DNA of 62,119 bases from NCBI GenBank assembly GCA_900659855.1, contig CAACVI010000007.1, positions 1 to 62,119 of the forward strand, given 5' to 3'. Within the stretch, counting starts at the first letter, position 1; the number at the start of each line of letters is the position of its first letter. This document shows positions 9,089-20,000 of the stretch, in pieces. The translations under genes were made by a program, and so were the position numbers. Origin of the DNA: Candidatus Desulfarcum epimagneticum (lineage in GTDB: Bacteria > Desulfobacterota > Desulfobacteria > Desulfobacterales > CR-1). The notes below the pieces were generated by a model. The model had not been told where the DNA came from. It saw only the letters and a program-made list of their open reading frames with translations, and did not search any database.

Positions 9089-10712
9089 ATTTTTTCCTTT
9101 TGATCCATCCGGGGATCCAAGATCTGCGACAGCGTTTAACAACCCCGCCATGCAACTTTTTGGGAATCGCTTTTTTTCAGATCAAACTCGCAGTGAATTG
9201 TTGGTGGAATTCCTATTGGTTGTCTTCTCTAATAAAAAGATAGGTTCAGGCGGGGAGTTTGTTTCCTGTTTGCCGGAAATGTCGGATTTAATGGCCTGGT
9301 CGAACGAAAAATTGGCATACTCACCCAAAGCACGGCTCAACCTTAAACTATTCTCGCTGTTAGGCGCTTCAAAACTGGATTCCCGGCATAAAACCCACCG
9401 AGAGCATCACCAGGCATTGATTCAGGAATTAGAAGATCGGATAGATATGGACGGCAATGGTGATAAAGACAGTATCACCCGAACTCTTGAAAATTTATTC
9501 CTGGGGTTTCAAGGGGCTGGAAGTGGCCGGACCTGGTGTGCTCAAAGTTTTATTCCTTTATCAGACGGTCTTTTAAGTAGAGAAACAATTTGGAAAGAAT
9601 CTAAAGCAAGGGTAAAGAGCGTAGATAGTTGGGAAGAATTGTTTCCATCAAAAAATTCTAATAAATATTTTGACATGACGCAGCACGTTTTCCTCGCTCG
9701 TGGTGGGGAAGTCCTTTTTTTACAATTATGCAACGCGTTGCGACAACCTAAAAGCAAGATAAAAGCCTGGGGAGCAACATCAGATTTGGGTTTCAGCCAA
9801 GAAGAGTTGGATCCTGGATGGCTTCATAAGGCTTTGGAGGATGAGTTTGAACGCTTCAAAAGTCACTGTCCCAGCGCCCTCACCCGGATAGCCGAATTTA
9901 TTGACGAAAAGCTTGACCCTGACACACCAGAGAAGACAGATGGGCCAGAGGATGATCGGCGTTTTATAAATGCCGGCTGGTGCAGGACGGAATCCTGGCA
10001 AGAAGGGTATGTTTTTGCCGTAGAGATTTACCGCCTGCTTCGGGCAGGGTTGGATATTGTGGATCGAATTCATCTTTTGGAAATCGCATGCGCGCTTCAG
10101 GTGCTAAGAAGCTTGGCTGTTCAGAGCGAAAGGCTTTTGAATCCAAAAGATTCAGATGGAAAGATAAAATACAGGTTGGCCATATCCGCACCTGTGGATA
10201 ACCGACCGGCGATCAGACGCTTGTCGCAATTATCGGTTAAAAATATCGAGAAGCAAATTTACCAAGCTCTTAGAAATGGCGATGCAGCGCTGCCGGAAAA
10301 TGAGGGTAAAAAACTGAGAATTTTGAATCAAGCAGATAAATCTTACGGAGGTAAGCTGTTCATTAGCTTGTCTAAGAAACTTGGTTTTATAATTCCGCGG
10401 CTGGGGCCTGGCGCCCGTTTTGTTATTAATCAGCAGATTTTAAGATTTCTTGTGATTACAAATATTCCTTTAGGCGGGCGCCTAACTTTAGACAGTTTTA
10501 AAGAAAAAATCGAAAGCAGACATGGAATGGTCTTTGATGCCGACGGCATGGATCGGGCGAGTCAATGGCTTACAGGCACAGGGTTGTACTTGCCTGCTGA
10601 TACAGATTATTGGCTCCAGGAAATGTTGGAAGCTGCCGGATTTTTAATCCAGCTATCAGATTCCTGCGCGCTTGTGTCCAATCCTGCAGATGATATTAAT
10701 AAAGAGGTTTGA
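9078..10712 (+). CDS. Protein in the DptG position, function unknown
   Basis: A 544-residue protein with no motif I can name. The ATG at 9078 is chosen over the GTG at 9075 because GGAGGTGAG is well spaced before it. It overlaps the DptF-like gene by 11 bases and the DptH-like gene start follows its stop by two bases. Tight packing between an F-like and an H-like gene makes it a candidate DptG. The C-terminal third (residues about 400-530) contains a winged-helix-like FLVITNIPLGGRLTLDSF region, which is a guess from the pattern. No signal peptide or membrane segment is seen, so it is cytoplasmic. Confidence 0.5.
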   Translation: MSCKFFPFDPSGDPRSATAFNNPAMQLFGNRFFSDQTRSELLVEFLLVVFSNKKIGSGGEFVSCLPEMSDLMAWSNEKLAYSPKARLNLKLFSLLGASKLDSRHKTHREHHQALIQELEDRIDMDGNGDKDSITRTLENLFLGFQGAGSGRTWCAQSFIPLSDGLLSRETIWKESKARVKSVDSWEELFPSKNSNKYFDMTQHVFLARGGEVLFLQLCNALRQPKSKIKAWGATSDLGFSQEELDPGWLHKALEDEFERFKSHCPSALTRIAEFIDEKLDPDTPEKTDGPEDDRRFINAGWCRTESWQEGYVFAVEIYRLLRAGLDIVDRIHLLEIACALQVLRSLAVQSERLLNPKDSDGKIKYRLAISAPVDNRPAIRRLSQLSVKNIEKQIYQALRNGDAALPENEGKKLRILNQADKSYGGKLFISLSKKLGFIIPRLGPGARFVINQQILRFLVITNIPLGGRLTLDSFKEKIESRHGMVFDADGMDRASQWLTGTGLYLPADTDYWLQEMLEAAGFLIQLSDSCALVSNPADDINKEV

Positions 10713-10714
10713 TC

Positions 10715-13700
10715 ATGCATTTTTTTGCTCTAAGCGTTCGTAACCATATTGTTGATTTAGTAAATAAATTACGAAACACAAAGACTCAAAGTCGGAAAAT
10801 GATACTTATGGTCCCGGCGATGCCTGAAAAAACATTGTTGAAAATATCTGAAGCCATAACAAGTCGCTTTTTGGCTGAATCGGATGTTTCTTTAACGCTT
10901 AAAATCGCTAAAGTATTATCCGATGATTGGAGCCCTTTTTCCAGGAGTATGGCTAAAGAAAAAGGATGGTTGGATGAGCGTGAGAATTTAACCTACTATC
11001 GGAGCAACGTTAATGTTGAACCGGGTAAATTTTCCTTGATCGTTCTTTGTGGCGCAGACCGAGTGACAGATGCTGCAAGTCTATCAGATTTTCATTCTTG
11101 TGACCCACAGATGATCTGGGAAACAAAGATGAAAAGTAGTTTCGAGAAATGGATAGGTCCCAAACTTAAGAGTATCGGGATTCATGATATCAGCCCAAAA
11201 GATATGGAAAAATTTGATCGTATCCTCATCTCCCTTGAAAAGGCTGGTCGGGCGGATATTCTTCAGATCAGTGACTGGCTTGAAAAATTGGATTTAAACA
11301 ATGCGACTAACATTTCCCAGGCATTGAAAATAATGCTGGCCAATTTTCAAGAGTTTGATTTACCGGTTTTTTCCATGTTTCCGGTTCATTTGAAACGACA
11401 GTTGACCCCCTACATTAATAGAGCAACAGAATTTTTTAATTATACATTGTTCCTTGATCCGAAGCGGCGGAAAAAAGCATTAAAATCAGTTGATGCCGTA
11501 TTAACTGCAATTGGGGCTGGCGAATCAACGGGTATCGTCTTGGATGAGGATGTTATAGGGTCCTACCCATCAGATGTCGCGTTTCTTTTGGGATTAAAAA
11601 AGTTTATTGAAACAGACGATCCTGAAGAATGTTCAAAATTGAAAAGTTGCGATTTTGTTGTGCTTTCGGATAAGATTTTGAAATTTAAGCGGCCGGCGGA
11701 ATCACCTTCAGAAAGAAAGTTAGGAAGAAGAAAATTATCCGGAAGCCCTTTTGAATGTGTTTTAACTGCAGTGTGGAATACATTAAAAGACTTTCATAGT
11801 GATAAACAATTCGATCCGGACGGCATAATAGGCCAGATTCGGATTGAAACGGATCAGTTTAAGCACGATATTGAGAGTGATGACAACAGCAGTGGAGACA
11901 GCGCAGAAGAAAGAGCGAACCTTGCTCGGGAATATTTAACACGTTTGATTGGGGGGATAGACGATATCCTTCAAAAGCAGGTGGCGCTGACCCATGAGGA
12001 TGAACTCAAAATCGTCTTTTCAAGTCACCTGGTAACACCAGAGGTCAATTGTGCGTACAGTAAGACTGCGGAACCTGCATTGGAATTTTCTGTATATATT
12101 GAGAAACAGGGGAGTGATAGTAAGCCTTTCAGACGGAAATTTGCCTGGCGACTTCCTGAACATCATATGTACCGTTTGTCTGCAGAGCTGATTCTTCGTG
12201 TGAAACGGGTAATGGAGACCCACAACGCTCTTCACAAGCTTCCTGTTTTTTATATTGCTTATTATGATGAGCTATTAAGGGCGAGTTCTGAAGAGGAAAT
12301 CAGGCGGGTTTTGCTCCATTCTATTAGAGATGAGAGTAGTCAGGACGCTGTTTTTACCAATTTATTAAACGCTCAATGGCTTCAAGTTGATGACCCGATT
12401 TTATCAAAGTTAAAGCGCCTGGCTAAAGCATATGAAGATTTCATTTGTCATGCGGGAAAAAAAGGGCTTTTCTCAGCCATTTTTGCTTCTTCCTCCAAAT
12501 GGGCAGATTTGCGTATAGCTTACCAGACCATATTTGATGCAATACATCAAAATCATAGTTATCTTGAATCTTCACTCATTGGGATGCTGGTTCGATCGTT
12601 TCTGGTTATTCAGCCTCGATCCAAGGCATATGGCGATTCGTGGCATGCGGATTCATACGAACAGTCAGGCGTTGCTACGGTCCTTCATCCTGCAGTAATC
12701 GAGCTGCTTGAGGCCCAACTCGTGTTTCAATCCCGATGTTTTAACTATGCCGCAAATAAGGAGTTGAAAAATCCAGAACCAAAAAAAGCGTTTAAACCGT
12801 ATGCCTGGAGAACTTTTTTAGATTTATCCACGATTCAGACGCCTTTAAGCGGACTTCTTAAAGATGCGGCTGATAACTTGGACACTAATGTTCGTGGACT
12901 AGAACTTATTCACCGAATCGGAAAACCTGAGGCGTCAGAAGCTCCTTTATCGACCCGAATTCTAATGCCCTACCAAGATGTTTTTGATGATAATGGTATG
13001 CTCAATGATTCTGAAATTTTCCAGGAGACGAGTGAGTCAAGATTGCTGCTTCGGCTGATGCAAGACTATTTCGATTTACATCCCCATGCAAGGGATGGAT
13101 TAAGCCTTGCTGTTTTCCGAAATAAGGACATCCAGCCTGTAATTTCGGCTGTCCATGAATATTTAAAGGATCTTTCCAATCCGAACACCTCGACAAAGGT
13201 GAATAAACGATACGTTCTGACTCCTGATCGGCAACGTCCTTATGCGATTAGTGTCACTCTTTTTACCGAATCAAACGATGACACTGATGTTGCCGGTTGG
13301 ATTGATCAATGGAAGGAACGGTGGGAGGCCGCTGAAACGGAGAAAAAGTATCAATTGTATCGTCAATGTCGCTTTTCTATCGCACATCGGGTCGTTGAAA
13401 GGGATAGTGGGCAAGCTTTACAACGATTAGTGAATGAGCAGTTCCAAACAGATATTGCTGTGTTATACGACTTTATTCGAGTCGGAAGCGGAGCAGGTGT
13501 TGATACCTTTGAAAACGTGGCTGAATTTGATGTGACAAGCCGAGAGTTAAAGTTCCCCATATTGGAAAAGGCCTGTTGCATGATTAATGACCCTGGGAAA
13601 GCGTTTAAGAGAAGCAGGGTCATAAGCAATCGGCAATTTGTGTTGGGATCAAGTCATGCCAATCTGTTGCATGGCTTGAAAGCAAAGAGTGTTCAGGAAG

Positions 13701-16138
13701 GAACCCTTGTGATCGGCACAGGAGACTTCTCACCATGGCGGTCGGTTATCGATTCCCTCCATAAAAAGGCGGAGTGGGTCATTTGTGTCGATCCGAATAT
13801 GGATGAGCGGCTGATCAAGCTCCCTGCGTCAGATTCCAGCAAAGAAAGAGAAATTATTGGATTTGGATCGGGTGTGGGAACTCATGGCGGGGACAATTAC
13901 ACCGTTTCAACGGAACAATTCTCATTATCGGATATAGACAGCAGGCTGAGCGCTTCCATTCGTCAGCTATATGGGAAAAAAGCAGGATGGAATCAAGATA
14001 ATTGCAATGAAATAAGCAAGGGTATTCTTTCCATAGCAAAGGATCTATCAGGATTATCTTTAGTACGGGCGACGGGTGCTGCTGACCAATATATCCGAGA
14101 TTTTTTAGCGTATTCCCTTTCAAGGAAACTTCTAAAAAATGAAAAATCCGTTCTCTGCGAGTCACTTATATCCCTTGATGCCTATCGACATTGGTTCGAT
14201 TTGGCTGAGGACAGCAAAAGACCTGATCTGTTATGGATCCAGGCGTCGATTAAAAATGATGATCGTTTTCATTTGAACATGCATCTAATTGAATGCAAAC
14301 TAAGCAATGAGTCACCAGAGCATGTCAGCAAGGCTATGCTTCAGATTGAAAACGGATTGAAAGTACTGATCTCGGCGTTTACTCCGATTGAGAGTGACGA
14401 TTCCGAAAGCATTGAGGATGATCGTCCTGATCGCCGCTATTGGTGGATGCAATTGCATCGGTTGATCGCTTGTAAGGCCATAATAAGTAAATCCCAACAT
14501 TCCAAGGTTCTAACCGCGTTGGAAAGATTGTCTGAAGGTGATTATGACATTGCATGGAATGCATCTGTTTTCACTTTTTGGATTAACAATAACCCAAATA
14601 TCCAACGAACAGGGTATTGGCTCACAGGAGAAGATGTCAGAGCCAATATTTATTCAATCGGTGGCGGGTTTGTTTATAAACTGGCTACGGGTGATAAAGA
14701 TCAAAAAGTTGATTGGGCTGTCATGGAATCCCAGGGGGAACCCATGGATGGAACTGTTAACCTGTCTGACAGCTCTGACGACGATGATGATGGATTCTGG
14801 GAGATGGATGACATCGATGATGAAAAACTCGATGATGCTGTTTTAGAACTTCAACCAATTGATCTTTTAATGGAAATAGATAATGATAATCTGGAGAAGG
14901 GTAATGATTTAAACACGGATAAAGATTCAAATGGGATTGAGGAAGTGGATTTGGATGGATCGAAAACAACGATCGAGGAAACAGCTCTTGCGATTGAGCA
15001 TTGGGATAGAATTTTCTTAGGTAATACCTTAACAGGAAATCAACCTGTTTATTGGGAGTTTGGGCATAAAGATCTTGCCAACCGGCATATGCTGATATTT
15101 GGCTCTTCCGGACAGGGAAAAACCTATGCCATCCAGTGTATTTTGTGCGAAATGGGTAAATTCAGGCAAAAGAGCTTGATCATAGACTATACTAACGGAT
15201 TTTTGCCCGACCAATTGGAGCCGGAAACCAATGATATAGTCGCTCCCGAGCAGCACGTAGTTTCCAATAATCCGTTACCTATCAATCCCTTCTTACCCCA
15301 GGTGTCGGATCACGGCGGGATCATTATCAAGCAAAACGCCAATGATGTTGCAAAAAGAATCGCTGGTTTATTTAATGCCGTTTATAATATCGGCGACCAG
15401 CAATACAGCGTGCTTCACCGGGCCATCATGGACGGGGTTGAAAGCCTGAGAGAACAGATGAATCTTGAACAAATGCTTGCCGTCATTGAAGAAATGACCA
15501 AGGACAAAAAATTCAAATCCTCTGCCCAGACCCTTTACAATAAGCTCAGACCCTTTGTCTTAGATAAACCCTTTTCACACGGAGAAAAAGAATTTGACTG
15601 GACATCGATCTTTCAGGATCAGGATCCCTTGTGTAATATTTTCCAACTTGCCGGTAAGGATGGATACAGCCAGAAGTTGATTACGGAATTTATTCTATGG
15701 GATCTATACGGTTTTTTACAATCCAAAGGGAAAAAATCAGAACCCAAAGTGATTGTTTTAGATGAAGTTCAGAATCTTGATCATCAAGAAGATAGCCCTT
15801 TATCCAAATATTTACGGGAGGGCCGTAAATTTGGATTATCCCTCATTTTAGCGACCCAAACGATGAGCAATATGAAAAAAGATGAACAAGACCGTATGTT
15901 TAATGCCGAGCATAAACTTTTTTTCCGCCCAGCAGATACTGAGCTTAAGTCCTTTGCTAACATAGCCGCGTTGTTTACTGACCAAAGCCCCAATGATTGG
16001 ATTGGCAGACTCTCGTCCTTGAAAAAGGGGGAGTGTTTCTCAATTGGACAAGGATTTAATACAACTAGCAATCAATTGGTTCAAAAAGTTAGCAAAATAA
16101 AGATAAGCGCTTTGGGGGAAAGAGGATTTAATGAGTAA
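10715..16138 (+). CDS. Giant DptH-like protein with HerA-type ATPase domain
   Basis: A 1,807-residue protein. The C-terminal part is a HerA/VirB4-type ATPase: Walker A FGSSGQGKT at about 1462-1470, LIIDYTNGF after it, and Walker B IVLDEVQNLD with D1683-E1684, then LILATQTMSNM. This matches what I know of DptH, the large ATPase of phosphorothioation-dependent restriction. A possible PD-(D/E)XK nuclease core precedes it: D1171 in RPDLLWIQ, then E1193 and K1195 in HLIECKL. A strongly acidic linker (DSSDDDDDG and following) separates this from the ATPase. The first 1,100 residues are unassigned. The ATG at 10715 follows AAAGAGGT by six bases, and the gene overlaps the next one by 8 bases. Confidence 0.8.
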   Translation: MHFFALSVRNHIVDLVNKLRNTKTQSRKMILMVPAMPEKTLLKISEAITSRFLAESDVSLTLKIAKVLSDDWSPFSRSMAKEKGWLDERENLTYYRSNVNVEPGKFSLIVLCGADRVTDAASLSDFHSCDPQMIWETKMKSSFEKWIGPKLKSIGIHDISPKDMEKFDRILISLEKAGRADILQISDWLEKLDLNNATNISQALKIMLANFQEFDLPVFSMFPVHLKRQLTPYINRATEFFNYTLFLDPKRRKKALKSVDAVLTAIGAGESTGIVLDEDVIGSYPSDVAFLLGLKKFIETDDPEECSKLKSCDFVVLSDKILKFKRPAESPSERKLGRRKLSGSPFECVLTAVWNTLKDFHSDKQFDPDGIIGQIRIETDQFKHDIESDDNSSGDSAEERANLAREYLTRLIGGIDDILQKQVALTHEDELKIVFSSHLVTPEVNCAYSKTAEPALEFSVYIEKQGSDSKPFRRKFAWRLPEHHMYRLSAELILRVKRVMETHNALHKLPVFYIAYYDELLRASSEEEIRRVLLHSIRDESSQDAVFTNLLNAQWLQVDDPILSKLKRLAKAYEDFICHAGKKGLFSAIFASSSKWADLRIAYQTIFDAIHQNHSYLESSLIGMLVRSFLVIQPRSKAYGDSWHADSYEQSGVATVLHPAVIELLEAQLVFQSRCFNYAANKELKNPEPKKAFKPYAWRTFLDLSTIQTPLSGLLKDAADNLDTNVRGLELIHRIGKPEASEAPLSTRILMPYQDVFDDNGMLNDSEIFQETSESRLLLRLMQDYFDLHPHARDGLSLAVFRNKDIQPVISAVHEYLKDLSNPNTSTKVNKRYVLTPDRQRPYAISVTLFTESNDDTDVAGWIDQWKERWEAAETEKKYQLYRQCRFSIAHRVVERDSGQALQRLVNEQFQTDIAVLYDFIRVGSGAGVDTFENVAEFDVTSRELKFPILEKACCMINDPGKAFKRSRVISNRQFVLGSSHANLLHGLKAKSVQEGTLVIGTGDFSPWRSVIDSLHKKAEWVICVDPNMDERLIKLPASDSSKEREIIGFGSGVGTHGGDNYTVSTEQFSLSDIDSRLSASIRQLYGKKAGWNQDNCNEISKGILSIAKDLSGLSLVRATGAADQYIRDFLAYSLSRKLLKNEKSVLCESLISLDAYRHWFDLAEDSKRPDLLWIQASIKNDDRFHLNMHLIECKLSNESPEHVSKAMLQIENGLKVLISAFTPIESDDSESIEDDRPDRRYWWMQLHRLIACKAIISKSQHSKVLTALERLSEGDYDIAWNASVFTFWINNNPNIQRTGYWLTGEDVRANIYSIGGGFVYKLATGDKDQKVDWAVMESQGEPMDGTVNLSDSSDDDDDGFWEMDDIDDEKLDDAVLELQPIDLLMEIDNDNLEKGNDLNTDKDSNGIEEVDLDGSKTTIEETALAIEHWDRIFLGNTLTGNQPVYWEFGHKDLANRHMLIFGSSGQGKTYAIQCILCEMGKFRQKSLIIDYTNGFLPDQLEPETNDIVAPEQHVVSNNPLPINPFLPQVSDHGGIIIKQNANDVAKRIAGLFNAVYNIGDQQYSVLHRAIMDGVESLREQMNLEQMLAVIEEMTKDKKFKSSAQTLYNKLRPFVLDKPFSHGEKEFDWTSIFQDQDPLCNIFQLAGKDGYSQKLITEFILWDLYGFLQSKGKKSEPKVIVLDEVQNLDHQEDSPLSKYLREGRKFGLSLILATQTMSNMKKDEQDRMFNAEHKLFFRPADTELKSFANIAALFTDQSPNDWIGRLSSLKKGECFSIGQGFNTTSNQLVQKVSKIKISALGERGFNE

Positions 16139-16985
16139 CAAGCAGAGCGGAACCGGCCGTCTACCGAGAAATTTTCATAGAACGTTTAAACCAGAGCGGC
16201 ATTATATAAACGCCTTGATGCGATTTGCCGCATCAGGAAAATCTGGAGACCTCCAAGCCATTGCAGGTGAGACAGGGATTCCAATGGGAAGCTCTAGCGG
16301 AAAAGCCCCGGCAATTATAGATTATTGCAGAGGAATGCGGTTAATTAAACTCGCTCCAGGTCCAGAAAAATCGAGCATTAAAGTTCCGGAATTGACAGAG
16401 TTTGGAAGAGTGCTTCTTCTTGAGGATCCTTTTCTTAAGCTTCCTATTAGTCAATGGCTTTCTCACTTTAATTTATGTAATTCCATCACAGGCGCTGATG
16501 TCTGGTATCAGGTTTTTTTTCATGGGGCGCAAGCATTAGGGCAAAAGTTTGATAGAGATCGTTTGGAAACGCATTTAAAAATTATTTATGGCCCACAAAG
16601 TGAAAGATTAATTGGTCCCATCATCGGGATGTATGAAGATGAAGCGGCGTTTAAACTCTGTGGCGCTCTTAAGGGGGGTGATGGGCTTATTTTAAAGAAT
16701 CCAGCGCCTGTTTTGGATGAACTCTGCCGAGGATATGGCGCTTGGATACTGCAATTAATAAATGATTTTTTCCCTGGGCAGCAACAGGTCTCGGTTACCG
16801 ATTTAGATAAAGTTGCTGGTTGGCGAATTATACCGGGCTGGTCTGTGTCTTCAGCCATGACAGTATTGGAAATTTTAGAGCAAAAGGCAATGGTCACTGT
16901 GGATAGACATATGGAGCCCTGGTTAATCCAGCCAACAATCGCCGTTGATGAAGCATGGCGGAATGTTTATTCGGATATGATTTAA
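16131..16985 (+). CDS. DUF4007-like protein, second divergent copy
   Basis: A 284-residue protein. It shares the layout of the first DUF4007 protein: FHRTFKPERHYINALM at the N-terminus, then GKAPAIIDYCRGMRLI, then ELTEFGRVLLLEDPFLKL and PISQWLSHF. These align by eye with FAFRYGWL, GKNMVDSIRYWCEMTGVL and DPFLEDNASLWLLHW of the protein at 307. I therefore infer a paralogue, though an automated search may give no DUF4007 hit. It overlaps the DptH-like gene by 8 bases and lies 16 bases before ATPase B, so the pair repeats the order at the operon start. It probably partners ATPase B as the first copy partners ATPase A. Confidence 0.6.
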   Translation: MSNKQSGTGRLPRNFHRTFKPERHYINALMRFAASGKSGDLQAIAGETGIPMGSSSGKAPAIIDYCRGMRLIKLAPGPEKSSIKVPELTEFGRVLLLEDPFLKLPISQWLSHFNLCNSITGADVWYQVFFHGAQALGQKFDRDRLETHLKIIYGPQSERLIGPIIGMYEDEAAFKLCGALKGGDGLILKNPAPVLDELCRGYGAWILQLINDFFPGQQQVSVTDLDKVAGWRIIPGWSVSSAMTVLEILEQKAMVTVDRHMEPWLIQPTIAVDEAWRNVYSDMI

Positions 16986-17001
16986 AGAAAAGAGAAAACT
17001 T

Positions 17002-20000
17002 ATGGTAAATCTACTTGCTGATATTGTTGAATTCAGAGGAGACAGACTGTTTAATGGCGCTGTTAATATTGAGTGGTTTACTGCAGATGAATCAAAGGCC
17101 CAAATTGCAAGTGAAGCATTCGTTTTTCATGGCCCTAAATATCATGGGGTGAGTCAGGAAGATATTGGTGATGGGCATAGCCATAAACTCATTGATTCTG
17201 CCAGCTTTGCTCAGGCCGTGATTAGAAGATGTTACGGCTTGGAAGATCAACCCTTTACTCTTGCCATTGCGGGGTATGGAACAGGTAAGTCTCACCTTGG
17301 TTTGACTTTAGCACAACTGGTTAGTGATCCTCATGGAAACATTAGCGAACGTATCGTTTCTTCTATAAAATCAGCTGATTCTGAAATTGGTCATGATATA
17401 AAGCTCAACTTAAAAGAAGCATCACAACCTTGTCTGGCCATTACTTTGAATGGTATGAGAGGTTTTGATTTATCCGCTGAAATTACGCGTCAAGTCTCCA
17501 CTCTTTTGAAAAAAGACGGCCATTCAACAGCCATGTTGGATGAACTAAGACCCCGTTTCGGTCAGGCGGTCTCCTTGATCGAGATGTCCAATGCTACAGT
17601 ACAAGAAGAGCTGATCCATGCGTCTCAAGTAGAATCGGTTGAGTTCCTGACTCAGGCGTTAGAGAATCATGATGAACAGTTATATGCGCTTGTGCATGAT
17701 TTTTTTTCCGATAGGGGAATGCCGATAAGGGCCTTGGCTGGGGAAACTGTCAGGGATGTAATTGATATCGTTGTCCGAGAATATTGCGGTAGAGAAAAAC
17801 CGTATCGGTCTCTACTGATTCTATTTGACGAGTTTGGAAAGTATACGGAATTTGCTACAGAAAGAAGTCAAATTGCCGGAAGTGGCGCATTGCAGGATCT
17901 TTTTGAAGCTGTCCAGGCAAACTCAAACTCTGTAAATTTTGTTGGGTTTATTCAATTTGAATTAAACGCTTATATCCAACGCGTCGCGCCAGAATATAAA
18001 AATGAGATCCTCAGGTATGTAACTCGTTATCAATCAGCAAATAAGCTTTATTTATCAATCAACTTAGAGACTCTAATTGCCAATCTGCTGAAAAAAAAAC
18101 AGACAGAACGTTTCATAGAATATTTTGATAGTGAAAGCGCGAATAACACATCAAAAGATATCATGACCAATTTGGCAAAATGGTTTCCAGGCGCTACAAA
18201 CCACCGATTATGGACCGACACAAAGTTATTTCATTCCGTAATCAGGCAGGGATGTTGGCCCCTGTCTCCCTATGCCACATGGTTATTGTTTTATCTTGCC
18301 TCGGTCGGAAAACATCTCCAGGAAAGATCAGCCTTATCTCTTTTAGGCAATACTTTTACCAAATTTGCTAAGATGTCCTTGGAAAAAGGGTTAGATTGGT
18401 CGATTAACGCTGTCGATTTGTGGTCCGATGATTTGGAAAAAGATTTGGTTATTTCTGAAGAAACAGGGCAGCAAGGTTCTATCACTCTTTCTTATGCTAC
18501 GGTCATGGCGCGACATGGTGGCCGCTTATCCACAGAGCAGAGAAAACTACTAAGGGCTATTGTCCTTGCTTCAAAACTTGGCTTAGTATCGACGGATAAA
18601 AATGAAGCGGTCTTTGCTCTTGCTGAGCTTTGCTCTATGCCAGAACTTCGGGTAACATCTGAAATAAAATTACTCCAAGAAGATTATAACGTAATCGAAT
18701 GGGATGATGCTTTTAACGCTTTTGATATTCTTGGAGATGCTGTCCCTAGGACACAATTTTTATCGTTCATTAGACAGAGAGTCGCAAGCGCCTATGATGA
18801 GCATGGGAAAGCGGTTCTTTTTGCCAGCCGAGCTGCAGAATGGTGTGATCTTCTTGCAGATATTGATACGGACTTCGCAGAAGAAAATAGAATTTATACG
18901 CGTGAATGGCGATTTTCTGCTGTCACATCTAATCTCGATTTTTTAGAACAGCAGATTAAAATGGCTGCAGATCAATGGATGTCTGCGATTGCTGTTGATC
19001 AGCCCAAGGGAACTGTCATCTATACCTATGTCGAGCCTAATCGGGTACAGGAAAATGTGATGTCCAGTGTCCGAAGGCTTCTGAAAAAAGCTTCGCGTGA
19101 AGCAGGTGTCTCAGCCATACCTATATTAGTTGTCATTTTACATGACATGAACGGGAACCTTGGTCAATTTTTGTCTGAATATGGGGTGTTGGAGGAAATC
19201 AACGAAACAGAAAAGTCAAAATTTGGTAATCTGGTTAGCGCGCATCAAGAAAAACTCCTTAAATCCATCCGAGAATCAATTGATTCGCTTATTAAAAAAC
19301 GCTTGTATGCAACAGCGATTAACGAAGAGATGGGAATACAGCGGTTAAGTCGAGTTGGAACTCAACTATTTGAAAAAATTTATAAAAAAGCCATTACCTT
19401 CCCCTTTGACGGATTCAGTACAGCCCGAGGGAATGCCGCAAACACATGCCATGAATTAACTCATGAATTGATGCATGGAAAGCTTGATTTCAATGGAATA
19501 ACAGCCAAACCGGTTGATGTTAAAAATAGGGCTACAAAGGTTTTAAGGGATACATGGGGCATTTTTAATAAAAACGGTAGTATTTCTCGAAGGCCGTCCC
19601 TTTCAGTAATTAGGTCCCTTACCGAAAAATGGGATTCTATTTTATCCAATGAGGGCAAACTGTCGATTACACATGCTGTGAAAGGCCTTTGTCAACCACC
19701 ATATGGGGCAAATATTGCTTCAGCTGGATTGTTTTTAGGCGTATTCATGGCGCCACGTTATGACAAATTGGTTGTCATGAAAAATGGAAGCCAGATAGGA
19801 ACGTCACAATGGCTTCAGGAAAAACTCTTCCGGGGTAAATACCTTAGTCTAACAGCATTAAAGAGTGTAGACTTTCTTTTGCTGGAGGAAGCTTCTTCTG
19901 AGTGGGATACACTTTTAGATGAATGGGAACAAAGTGAGGATTATTTATCCCGTATTAATTATCTCAAACGCTCAATAGAGCTGAAAGAGAGAAGCCCAAT

